Part shown: in pieces, positions 40,173 to 48,380 of the stretch
Layout: each line of letters opens with the position of its first letter
Position numbering within the stretch: position 1 is the stretch's first letter
Assembly: GCA_947452555.1 (NCBI GenBank)
Contig: CANGDH010000001.1
Coordinates: 124,001-188,000 of the forward strand
Source of the DNA: Bacteroidota bacterium
Lineage (GTDB): Bacteria > Bacteroidota > Bacteroidia > Chitinophagales > Chitinophagaceae
Reading direction: 5' to 3'
Length of the DNA stretch: 64,000 nt
Notes under the pieces: generated by a model
Told to the model about the DNA's origin: nothing
The model's database searches: none
The model's input: the letters and a program-made list of their open reading frames with translations, nothing else
Made by a program: the position numbers and the translations under genes

Positions 40173-41075
40173 ATGAGTGCACCTACATTAGTGATTTTGG
40201 CAGCAGGGATGGCAAGTAGATATGGTAGTCAAAAACAAACAGAAGGATTTGGACCCAACGGTGAAACAATAATGGATTATTCTATTTATGATGCCATTCG
40301 TGCAGGTTTTGGGAAAGTAGTTTTTATAATTAGAGAAGATTTCGCAACGGCATTTAAGGAAGTATTTGAGCCCAAGTTAAAAGGAAAGATAGCAACTGCT
40401 TATGTATATCAGGCTCTTGATAAATATACCACAGGATTTAACATACCTGCTGAAAGAACAAAACCATGGGGAACAGCACATGCTGTTTTATGTACCAAAG
40501 GAGTGGTGAATGAACCTTTCGCTGTGATTAATGCAGACGACTATTATGGCAAAGAAGCTTTTGAGCAAGCGTATAAATTTTTAACGACAGAATGCAATGA
40601 AAAAATGTACTGTATTTTAGGGTATGAGTTAGCCAATACTTTAAGTGCTAACGGAACAGTGAGTAGAGGGGTCTGTTCTACCAATAATCAAAATATACTT
40701 ACTCAAATTAATGAACGCACTAAGATTTATAGAAATGAAGATGGGCAAATAATATATGAAGAGGCCGGAGTAGAAACACCATTACAAGAGGACACTAGAG
40801 TAAGTATGAATTTCATGTGTTTTGCTCCAGGATTTATCGATTTGTGTGAAAATGAATTTGCTACTTTTTTAGAAAAACAAGGTCAAGAATTAAAGTCTGA
40901 ATTTTATATACCTTATGTTACAGGACAGTTTACTACATTAGGTTTGGGAGATGTGAAAGTAATTCCAACCAATGCTAAATGGTTTGGCGTAACTTATAAA
41001 GAGGACGCTCCTGGAGTAAAAGCAAGTATTGACAAATTAGTTCAAGACAAAGTGTACCCAGAAAGATTATGGTAA
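40173..41075 (+). CDS. Sugar-phosphate nucleotidyltransferase
   Basis: LVILAAGMASRYGSQKQTEGFGPNGETIMDYSIYDA, VINADDYYGKEAF. Confidence 0.88.
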   Translation: MSAPTLVILAAGMASRYGSQKQTEGFGPNGETIMDYSIYDAIRAGFGKVVFIIREDFATAFKEVFEPKLKGKIATAYVYQALDKYTTGFNIPAERTKPWGTAHAVLCTKGVVNEPFAVINADDYYGKEAFEQAYKFLTTECNEKMYCILGYELANTLSANGTVSRGVCSTNNQNILTQINERTKIYRNEDGQIIYEEAGVETPLQEDTRVSMNFMCFAPGFIDLCENEFATFLEKQGQELKSEFYIPYVTGQFTTLGLGDVKVIPTNAKWFGVTYKEDAPGVKASIDKLVQDKVYPERLW

Positions 41076-41084
41076 TATCTTATT

Positions 41085-41126
41085 CCTATAAAAAAAGGAG
41101 TCCAATTGGACTCCTTTTTTTATAGG
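41085..41126. terminator. Bidirectional terminator
   Basis: Perfect 19-bp stem cctataaaaaaaggagtcc / ggactcctttttttatagg, loop aatt. Confidence 0.9.
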
Positions 41127-41193
41127 AACTATGCTAATATGATTTTGACTCGTTAATTATTTTAAAAAAATAGTACTAAATGAAAAAGTATAA

Positions 41194-42306
41194 CTAGTTA
41201 AATGACTTAATGCTGTAAATGAAATCTTTAAAGTTATTAATATGACTTTTTCTGTCTGTATGTGCTTTAGAACTAGCTTTATTTAATTTAATAGACATTG
41301 CTTCTGTATTGTCATTTTCTTTTATCGCGTCTACTAAGTCGTAAATCTTTTTGGATTTAATTGCGAATGCAACACCTTCCGCTTGTTTTTGTCTTGTACT
41401 TATAATACCAATCAATTCAGCCTTATCATTAAAAACAGGTGCTCCAGAATAGCCTGGGTTGGCACTTATTTGAATTTGATAAGAGTTACTGTCCCCCTCA
41501 AAACCAGACTGTGCACTTAAATAACCCTTTCCATAAACAATATCATTATCGCTTCTAGGATAACCAAGTGTAAAAACTTCTTCACCCAAATCGGTTGTCT
41601 TTTTACGAATAGTAAATGGTAATTGTTTAGGTTGTTTAAATTCTTCGTCAGTTATTTGTAATAACGCTAAGTCAATATTTTTGTCAGCATAAATAATTTT
41701 TGCATTCAATTCCTGCCCTTCGCTATTTATAACTATTGCACTATTGCCTTTTAATACATGTGCATTGGTAATTACGAATCCCTTTGTATCAATTAAAAAA
41801 CCAGATCCTCCACTTATTAATTTAGCATTTTCTGGCAACTTTGTCTTCACCTCATTTAGCAAATGACCTTGTGCTTGTTGATTTTTCTTTATTGCTTCCA
41901 AAGCCTTACTTAATTGTAGCACTTGAGAACCATTTAAGCTTGGCGCAAAGTACATAAGCATAGAAGAAGTAAAAAGAGCAATAAATCCACCCACAGAAGC
42001 GGCAATGGCTGCAACTTTTTTGTACTTACTCCAAAGATGAATTAGTTTCACTTTGGCAGGTTGTTCGTCAAATGGAACCCATTGTCCAGCTTCAAATAAT
42101 TTTGTGAATATTTGTTCAGATCGCTTTGTGAAATTCTTTCTATTTGCAAATTGCTCAATTTGATGTAAAAACATTTCATGTTCCACCACCATTTGATCAA
42201 TTTCGGGAGTTTGCTTACGAAGGGTTTCAAATTGAGCCATCTCCCCAGAAGACATATCGCCCAAGAGGTATCGTTCTATAGCTTCTAATAATTGAATATC
42301 GTCCAT
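41194..42306 (-). CDS. Anti-sigma-like N-terminal domain, one TM helix, and periplasmic trypsin-like (S1C/HtrA-like) protease domain
   Basis: N-term LLEAIERYLLGDMSSGEMAQFETLRKQTPEIDQMVVEHEMFL, TM AAIAASVGGFIALFTSSMLMYF, catalytic TNAHVLKG / NIDLALLQI / NPGYSGAPV. Confidence 0.85.
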   Translation of the reverse strand: MDDIQLLEAIERYLLGDMSSGEMAQFETLRKQTPEIDQMVVEHEMFLHQIEQFANRKNFTKRSEQIFTKLFEAGQWVPFDEQPAKVKLIHLWSKYKKVAAIAASVGGFIALFTSSMLMYFAPSLNGSQVLQLSKALEAIKKNQQAQGHLLNEVKTKLPENAKLISGGSGFLIDTKGFVITNAHVLKGNSAIVINSEGQELNAKIIYADKNIDLALLQITDEEFKQPKQLPFTIRKKTTDLGEEVFTLGYPRSDNDIVYGKGYLSAQSGFEGDSNSYQIQISANPGYSGAPVFNDKAELIGIISTRQKQAEGVAFAIKSKKIYDLVDAIKENDNTEAMSIKLNKASSKAHTDRKSHINNFKDFIYSIKSFN

Positions 42307-42324
42307 AATAACCCTTAATTTATT

Positions 42325-42915
42325 TTAATCACCAATATTATACTGCGAAAAGAATAATTTCTTTAAGCGCATCAAACACTTATATTTCTGATTTTTGGCA
42401 TTGTCCGCGTTGGTATAACCAAAATCTGCGGCCAATTCCTGCATCCCTTTTTTATTCAAATAGTATCCTTCTAATAAACTTTTACATGGCTCCCCAAGAC
42501 TGTTTAAAGCTCGGTTCATAATTGCAAAAGCGGCATCTTTCTTTTCTAATTCCTCTAAATCAGCTTCTACTGAAATACTTTCTTCCTCAGTGCTAAGTGG
42601 GCTACTATATTTCCCTATTTGCTGTAGACGCTTAAGCCATAAGTTTTTACAAATTGAAAATAGATAAGTCTTTATTTGACAACTAAGAACGAAACTATCA
42701 TTTTGAACCTTTTCATATAAGGTAATCATGGCTTCTTGAAAAACATCCCTGGCGTCGTCAAAACTGCCATTATTATTAAGCACGAAATGCTGAATCATCG
42801 TAAAATGACTCTTATAAAGCGATTCTATCGCTTTGGAGTCATTTTTAGCTAACCCTTTTAAAAGGGCTTGTTCGTTGTTTTCAGCTTTCAATAGGTTAAT
42901 ACTTAATTGAGACAA
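42325..42915 (-). CDS. ECF-type RNA polymerase sigma factor (start codon uncertain)
   Basis: Sigma-70 region 2-like DARDVFQEAMITLYEKV and region 4-like EPCKSLLEGYYLNKKGMQELAADFGYTNADNAKNQKYKCLMRLKKLF; only TTG-type starts near the 5' end. Confidence 0.88.
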   Translation of the reverse strand: MSQLSINLLKAENNEQALLKGLAKNDSKAIESLYKSHFTMIQHFVLNNNGSFDDARDVFQEAMITLYEKVQNDSFVLSCQIKTYLFSICKNLWLKRLQQIGKYSSPLSTEEESISVEADLEELEKKDAAFAIMNRALNSLGEPCKSLLEGYYLNKKGMQELAADFGYTNADNAKNQKYKCLMRLKKLFFSQYNIGD

Positions 42916-43029
42916 AAGTAACCCAAAATGCCTAGTTTTTTATTTTTTTAGAAATATTTGAAAATAGGGGGTTACCTAGTTTCAATTTCTGTATTAATGG
43001 TATAAATTAATCAATAAAAAATCTTCCAA

Positions 43030-43206
43030 ATGAAAAAAGTATTTGCAATTTTCGCTATCGCTGCTTTAGCTGCTTGTGGTGGTGCTTCAACTGAAACTAA
43101 AACTGATTCTGCTGCAACAACTGTTGATACAGCTGCTGTCGCTACTGATTCTTCTGCTGTTGTTGCTGATTCAACTGTTAAAGTTGATTCTGCTGCTAAG
43201 AAGTAA
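43030..43206 (+). CDS. Small (58 aa) lipoprotein, Ala/Thr/Asp/Ser-rich
   Basis: MKKVFAIFAIAALAACGGASTETKTDSAATTVDTAAVATDSSAVVADSTVKVDSAAKK: signal peptide plus lipobox LAAC; just below the ORF track cutoff. Confidence 0.85.
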   Translation: MKKVFAIFAIAALAACGGASTETKTDSAATTVDTAAVATDSSAVVADSTVKVDSAAKK

Positions 43207-43296
43207 TTAATATTGGACTATTAGTTCTGCCCCTCAAAAGGCTTAGTTTGCCGACTAATAGTTATCAAACGTTTTCATATGGCAAGCAATCGTTAA

Positions 43297-43328
43297 AGAC
43301 CTCCCGTTTCTACGGGAGGTCTTTTTTT
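43297..43328 (+). terminator. Intrinsic terminator downstream of small lipoprotein
   Basis: 11-bp stem agacctcccgt / acgggaggtct, loop ttct, T-run. Confidence 0.92.
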
Positions 43329-43461
43329 ATGTGTCTATTCAATTCATTAAGGGTTTCTTGCTTTCTGAAATAGGGGTTGCGTTTATCTGTAATTCTACGA
43401 ATAGTTGTTAGTAAAATGTAAAAAACTTTGTGTTTTATGCCTATTTTAGGCCGTTTTAGCT

Positions 43462-43469
43462 TATCTTTG
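43462..43469 (+). promoter_or_regulatory. Predicted -7 element TATCTTTG for the aromatic leader
   Basis: Exact TAnnTTTG match, 4 nt before the leader ATG; no convincing -33 TTTG at usual spacing. Confidence 0.5.
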
Positions 43470-43473
43470 TCTC

Positions 43474-43560
43474 ATGATGAAAGCAAATAGCAACTGGTTT
43501 TACTTTTTCTTTTATTTCTACTTTAAACAAAGTAGCCGGGTAGTATTTGTAAAAGCTTAA
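43474..43560 (+). CDS. Aromatic-amino-acid leader peptide MMKANSNWFYFFFYFYFKQSSRVVFVKA (28 aa)
   Basis: Unbroken ORF with an uninterrupted W-F-Y-F-F-F-Y-F-Y-F run, followed by an intrinsic terminator and then pheA; absent from the ORF track. Confidence 0.88.
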   Translation: MMKANSNWFYFFFYFYFKQSSRVVFVKA

Positions 43561-43581
43561 AGAATTAACTAAATATACGAT

Positions 43582-43609
43582 CCCGGCCCACTAAGCCGGG
43601 TTTTTTTTT
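43582..43609 (+). terminator. Attenuator terminator upstream of pheA
   Basis: cccggc (43582-43587) / gccggg (43595-43600), loop ccactaa, T9 tail. Confidence 0.9.
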
Positions 43610-43655
43610 GATTTGATAGAGGGAAAGAATAAGATAAAATGAATTGGATTTTAAG

Positions 43656-44492
43656 ATGAATAAAAAAGTAACAATACAGGGTTATGAAGGAAGTTTCCAT
43701 CAAGTGGCAGCTAGACAATTCTTTGGTAAGGATGTATCGGTTATTACTTGTGACACTTTTAGAGAAGTGGTGAAGATAGGCGCTGATCCAAAACTTTCTG
43801 ACGGAGCTGTAATGGCAATTGAAAATTCCATTGCCGGAAGCATCTTGCCTAATTATAATTTGTTACAAAAAAGCAAGTTGCAAGTTATCGGGGAAGTGTA
43901 TTTGTCAATCAGTCAAAATTTGTTGACTTACCCTGGTGTTAAATTGGAAGATATTAAGGAAGTGCATAGTCATCCAATGGCCATTTTGCAATGTCTTGAT
44001 TATTTAGAAAAACATAATTGGAAATTGGTTGAATCGGAGGATACTGCATTGAGTGCAAAACTGGTGCACCAACATAAAAGTAAACATGTAGCAGCTATCG
44101 CAAGTAAACTGGCGGCGCAGTTATATGACTTAAATGTAATCACCCCAGACATCCATACTTTAAAAAACAATATCACTCGTTTTTTGATTATGGTGCCTAG
44201 TACCAATAAAGTGGTCATTGAAAATGCGGACAAAGCGTCTATCTATTTTCAAACCGATCACTCAAAAGGTATTTTGTCAAAAGTGTTGGCAAAGATTGCG
44301 CAAGGCGGGGTGAATTTGAGCAAGTTGCAAAGTATGCCCATTCCAGGTAGTACTTTCAAATATGGGTTCTATGCAGATTTAGAGTTTGAGAATAATAAAC
44401 AAATTGAAAAAGTTTTAGCATCTCTTCAAGAGTTGACTAAAAGTTTTAAAGTTTTTGGATTGTATAAAAAAGGAAAAGTTGTAAAAGGCTAA
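43656..44492 (+). CDS. pheA: Prephenate dehydratase with ACT domain
   Basis: VTIQGYEGSFHQVAARQFF, AIENSIAGSILPNYNLL, NNITRFLIM, C-terminal ACT region; ATG 43656 preferred over TTG 43644. Confidence 0.93.
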   Translation: MNKKVTIQGYEGSFHQVAARQFFGKDVSVITCDTFREVVKIGADPKLSDGAVMAIENSIAGSILPNYNLLQKSKLQVIGEVYLSISQNLLTYPGVKLEDIKEVHSHPMAILQCLDYLEKHNWKLVESEDTALSAKLVHQHKSKHVAAIASKLAAQLYDLNVITPDIHTLKNNITRFLIMVPSTNKVVIENADKASIYFQTDHSKGILSKVLAKIAQGGVNLSKLQSMPIPGSTFKYGFYADLEFENNKQIEKVLASLQELTKSFKVFGLYKKGKVVKG

Positions 44493-44494
44493 CT

Positions 44495-45655
44495 ATGAAT
44501 TGGACATTATCACATAGGCTAGAGGGGATTGGTGAGTATTATTTCTCAACCAAATTGCGCGAAATTGACGAACTCAATAAAGCGGGTAAACAAATTATTA
44601 ATTTGGGTATTGGAAGTCCCGATTTGCCACCTCATCCAGACGTGATTAAAGTGTTACAAGAAGAATCAGCTAAGGACAATGTCCATGCTTATCAATCTTA
44701 TAAAGGTTCTCCAGTTTTGAGAGAAGCCATTGCTGAATGGTATAAAAAGTATTACGCGGTCTCCATAGCGCCCGCAACTGAAATACTTCCATTACTAGGA
44801 AGCAAGGAAGGCATCATGCACATTTGCATGACCTACCTAAATCAAGGAGATCAGGTCTTAATACCTAATCCTGGTTATCCTACGTATACAAGTGCAGTTA
44901 AGTTGGCAGGGGGCACCCCGCTTTACTATGAGCTAACTGCCGAGAACAATTGGGCACCTGACTTTGAAAATTTAGAAAAATCGGATTTATCAAAAGTGAA
45001 GTTAATGTGGGTGAACTATCCGCATATGCCTACCGGCCAAATTCCTACGCAACAATTATTTGAAAAGTTAGTAGCGTTTGGCAAGAAGCATCATATTTTA
45101 ATTTGTCATGATAATCCTTACAGTTTCATTTTGAATGAGCAACCCATGAGTTTGTTATCGGTGGAAGGCGCGAAGGAAGTAGTGATAGAGTTGAACTCTT
45201 TAAGCAAAAGCCAAAACATGGCAGGCTGGAGAGTGGGAATGTTGATTGCTGCAGAAGAAAGGGTCAATGAAATTCTAAGATTTAAATCCAATATGGATAG
45301 TGGTATGTTTTTACCTGTGCAATTAGCAGCAGCAAAAGCATTAAGCTTAGAAAAATCTTGGTATGATTCAGTAAATAAAATTTATACTGAACGTCGTGAA
45401 AAAGTTTTTGAACTGTTAGACACATTAGGTTGTGCATTTTCAAAACAACAAGTAGGGATGTTTGTTTGGGCTAAAATACCTGCGATTTATAAAGACGGTT
45501 ACGCTTTAAGCGATAAGGTTTTATATGAAGCAAATGTGTTTATTACACCTGGTGGTATTTTTGGTTCAGCTGGTAATGAATATATCCGTGTGAGCTTATG
45601 CGGTTCCATGGAAAAATTTAGTGAAGCTATTAAAAGAGTTAAAGCATGCGTTTAA
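44495..45655 (+). CDS. Class I/II PLP aminotransferase, probably aromatic/aspartate-type
   Basis: NLGIGSPDLPPHPDVI, IPNPGYPTYTSAVKLAGG, SLSKSQNMAGWRVG; operon context. Confidence 0.9.
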   Translation: MNWTLSHRLEGIGEYYFSTKLREIDELNKAGKQIINLGIGSPDLPPHPDVIKVLQEESAKDNVHAYQSYKGSPVLREAIAEWYKKYYAVSIAPATEILPLLGSKEGIMHICMTYLNQGDQVLIPNPGYPTYTSAVKLAGGTPLYYELTAENNWAPDFENLEKSDLSKVKLMWVNYPHMPTGQIPTQQLFEKLVAFGKKHHILICHDNPYSFILNEQPMSLLSVEGAKEVVIELNSLSKSQNMAGWRVGMLIAAEERVNEILRFKSNMDSGMFLPVQLAAAKALSLEKSWYDSVNKIYTERREKVFELLDTLGCAFSKQQVGMFVWAKIPAIYKDGYALSDKVLYEANVFITPGGIFGSAGNEYIRVSLCGSMEKFSEAIKRVKACV

Positions 45656-46485
45656 CAGTAATTGGTATTGGTTTAATTGGAGGCTCTTTGGCCTTGACAC
45701 TAAAGCGTAAAGGTTTAGTGAGCAAAGTCATTGGAGTAGACAACAATCCAGTGCATCAGGAACAAGCATTGAAATTAGGTATCGTTGACGAGATTATGTC
45801 TTTGGAAGAAGCTGTAAAATCATCTGACTTAATTGCCATTGCAACACCTGTAAATATTGCTGAAAAATTATTGCCAACTATTTTAGATTTGATTGACAAA
45901 CAAGTAGTGTTTGATTTAGGTTCAACTAAGGAGCGCATTGTCAACATTGCAAAGGCACACACAAAAAGTGGCCGATTTGTTCCAACTCACCCAATGTGGG
46001 GTACAGAATTCAGTGGTCCTAGTGCGGCTCAGGAAGACGCATTTAAGGAAAAAGCTGCTGTAGTTTGTAATAAAGAGCAAGTAGATGAAGATGCACTTAA
46101 ATTAGTTGAACAAGTATATCAAACACTAGGTATGCATATTTTATACATGGACGCTGTAAAGCATGATATCCATGTGGCTTATGTGAGTCATATATCACAT
46201 ATTACTTCTTTTGCATTGGCTAATACCGTGTTAGAGAAGGAAAAAGAGTCGGATGCTATTTTTGAATTAGCGAGTGGTGGTTTTGAAAGCACAGTGCGTT
46301 TGGCTAAGTCCAATGCTGCAATGTGGGTTCCCATCTTCATGCAAAATAAAGAAAATGTATTGGACGTATTGAATGAGCATATTAGTCAGTTACGCAAGTT
46401 TAAATCTTGTCTTGAAAAAGAAAATTTTGAATACTTGTCTGACTTAATTGAGAATGCGAATGGAATTAAAAGAATTTTAAAATAA
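45646..46485 (+). CDS. tyrA: Prephenate dehydrogenase
   Basis: VIGIGLIGGSLALTLK, PTHPMWGTEFSGPSAA, DAVKHDIHVAYVSHISHI. Confidence 0.93.
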   Translation: MRLTVIGIGLIGGSLALTLKRKGLVSKVIGVDNNPVHQEQALKLGIVDEIMSLEEAVKSSDLIAIATPVNIAEKLLPTILDLIDKQVVFDLGSTKERIVNIAKAHTKSGRFVPTHPMWGTEFSGPSAAQEDAFKEKAAVVCNKEQVDEDALKLVEQVYQTLGMHILYMDAVKHDIHVAYVSHISHITSFALANTVLEKEKESDAIFELASGGFESTVRLAKSNAAMWVPIFMQNKENVLDVLNEHISQLRKFKSCLEKENFEYLSDLIENANGIKRILK

Positions 46486-46518
46486 AATTCTAATTAAAAG
46501 AAAAGTAAAAAAACAAAA

Positions 46519-48324
46519 ATGAAGAAAACAGAAGAGATGGAAAATACAAATGAATTGATAGAGGCCGTTAAGTCGAAAAAGACATTCGTGGAAATTGGAA
46601 TAAATGAACAATTAGTTAAGGCTGTTACAGAATTAGGATATACACATGCTACTGAAATTCAAGAGCGTTCAATTCCAGTTTTAATAAGTGGAACAAAGGA
46701 TTTTATTGGTTTAGCACAAACAGGTACAGGTAAAACAGCTGCGTTTGGTTTGCCATTATTGCAGTTAATCAAAACTGCAGACAAATTTCCTCAAGCTTTG
46801 GTGGTTTGTCCAACAAGAGAATTGTGTATGCAAATCGTAAACGAATTGAATTTGTTTAAAAAGCATATACCAGGTTTACAAGTATTAGCAGTTTATGGCG
46901 GTACTTCAATTGGATTACAAATTAGAGACTTGAAAAGAGGTATTCAAATTATTGTAGCTACTCCAGGTCGTTTAATTGACTTGATAGAAAGAAAAGCAAT
47001 TAATTTAGAGCAAATCGAGTATGTAGTATTAGATGAGGCAGATGAAATGTTGAACATGGGATTCCAAGAAGACATTGAATTTATTTTAAAGAATACACCT
47101 AACAGAGAAAGTATTTGGTTATTTAGTGCAACAATGCCAACTGAAATCAGAAAAGTAAGTAAGCGTTACATGAAAGAGCCGGTAGAAGTAACTATTGGTA
47201 AAGTGAATGCAACCAATAAAAGTATTGATCATCAATATTATGTTACCTCTGCACAATATCGTTACGAGACTTTAAAAAGAATTATTGATTTCAATCCAGG
47301 TATTTATGGTATCATTTTCACACGTACTAAGGCAGATGCACAAGACGTTGCAGCTCGTTTAACACGTGAAGGATATGATATAGATGCGATTCATGGCGAC
47401 TTAACGCAACAACAACGCGATAGAGTAATGGGTCAGTTTAGAGACAAGACTTTACAATTATTAATTGCAACTGACGTAGCTGCTCGTGGTATTGACGTAA
47501 AAGGGATTACACATGTAATCAACTATGAATTACCAGATGACGTTGAAGTATACACACATAGAAGTGGCCGTACAGGTCGTGCGGGTAGTCAAGGTATTTG
47601 TATCTCAATTGTACATGCAAGAGAATCATACAGATTACGTCAAATTGAGAACATCAACAAAAGCACTTTTCATAAATTAGATATCCCTAGTGGTAAGGAT
47701 GTTTGTAGAAAACAATTCTTCCACGTAATGGACAAGTTAATGTCAACAGACGTGAGTCATGGTGATTATGAAACTTATGTACCAATGTTAGCGGAGAAAT
47801 TTGCAGACATGACTAAGGAAGAAATTTTGAAAAGAGTAGCTGCTTTAGAATTCAATCGTTTCTTAAGCTATTATGAAAATGCTGCCGACTTAAATGTTAG
47901 AGCTGCTGAAAGATCTAATGGTCGCAGAGAACCAATGCAACAACAAGATCGTAACCGTGATAGAGGTCGCAATGAATTCCAAGATCGTGGAGACAGCCGC
48001 GGTGATCGTGGTGGAGACAGAGGTGGACGTAGCCAATCAAGAGGCGCTGCAGGTACAACACGTTTGTTTGTCAACTTAGGAACTAAGGACGGTTTTTACA
48101 AAGCAAGTTTCTTACAATACATTTTAGATATGAGTGAATTGAAAAAAGAAGCATTAGGTAAAATTGACATGAGAGACATGAATAGTTGGATCGAAATTGA
48201 ATCAGGTTCTGCTAAGAAAATGATTACTGCTATTGATGGTAAAAACTATAAAGGTCGTCGTATTCGCATGAATGATGCAGATAGTGGTGGTCCAAAAGGG
48301 TTTTCAAATAATAATGAAGGATAG
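46519..48324 (+). CDS. deaD: DEAD-box RNA helicase with DbpA/CsdA-like RNA-binding domain and R/G/D-rich linker
   Basis: AQTGTGKTAAFGLP, PTRELCMQI, VLDEADEMLNMGF, SATMP, HRSGRTGRAG; C-term TRLFVNLGTKDGFYKASFLQYI. Confidence 0.94.
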   Translation: MKKTEEMENTNELIEAVKSKKTFVEIGINEQLVKAVTELGYTHATEIQERSIPVLISGTKDFIGLAQTGTGKTAAFGLPLLQLIKTADKFPQALVVCPTRELCMQIVNELNLFKKHIPGLQVLAVYGGTSIGLQIRDLKRGIQIIVATPGRLIDLIERKAINLEQIEYVVLDEADEMLNMGFQEDIEFILKNTPNRESIWLFSATMPTEIRKVSKRYMKEPVEVTIGKVNATNKSIDHQYYVTSAQYRYETLKRIIDFNPGIYGIIFTRTKADAQDVAARLTREGYDIDAIHGDLTQQQRDRVMGQFRDKTLQLLIATDVAARGIDVKGITHVINYELPDDVEVYTHRSGRTGRAGSQGICISIVHARESYRLRQIENINKSTFHKLDIPSGKDVCRKQFFHVMDKLMSTDVSHGDYETYVPMLAEKFADMTKEEILKRVAALEFNRFLSYYENAADLNVRAAERSNGRREPMQQQDRNRDRGRNEFQDRGDSRGDRGGDRGGRSQSRGAAGTTRLFVNLGTKDGFYKASFLQYILDMSELKKEALGKIDMRDMNSWIEIESGSAKKMITAIDGKNYKGRRIRMNDADSGGPKGFSNNNEG

Positions 48325-48380
48325 TCCTTCGGTAGTTAAAACAAAAAATAAATATCTTAAATACAAAAATTGCTTAAAAA

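Noticed and set aside
43217-43262. Possible riboswitch from the inverted repeat after the small lipoprotein
   Set aside because: Sits 3' of a gene and before that gene's own terminator; no match to a known riboswitch consensus. Kept only as a possible 3' structure.
47871-48079. Small ORFs on both strands within the deaD R/G/D-rich linker
   Set aside because: Open frames created by low-complexity codons; no independent evidence of coding.
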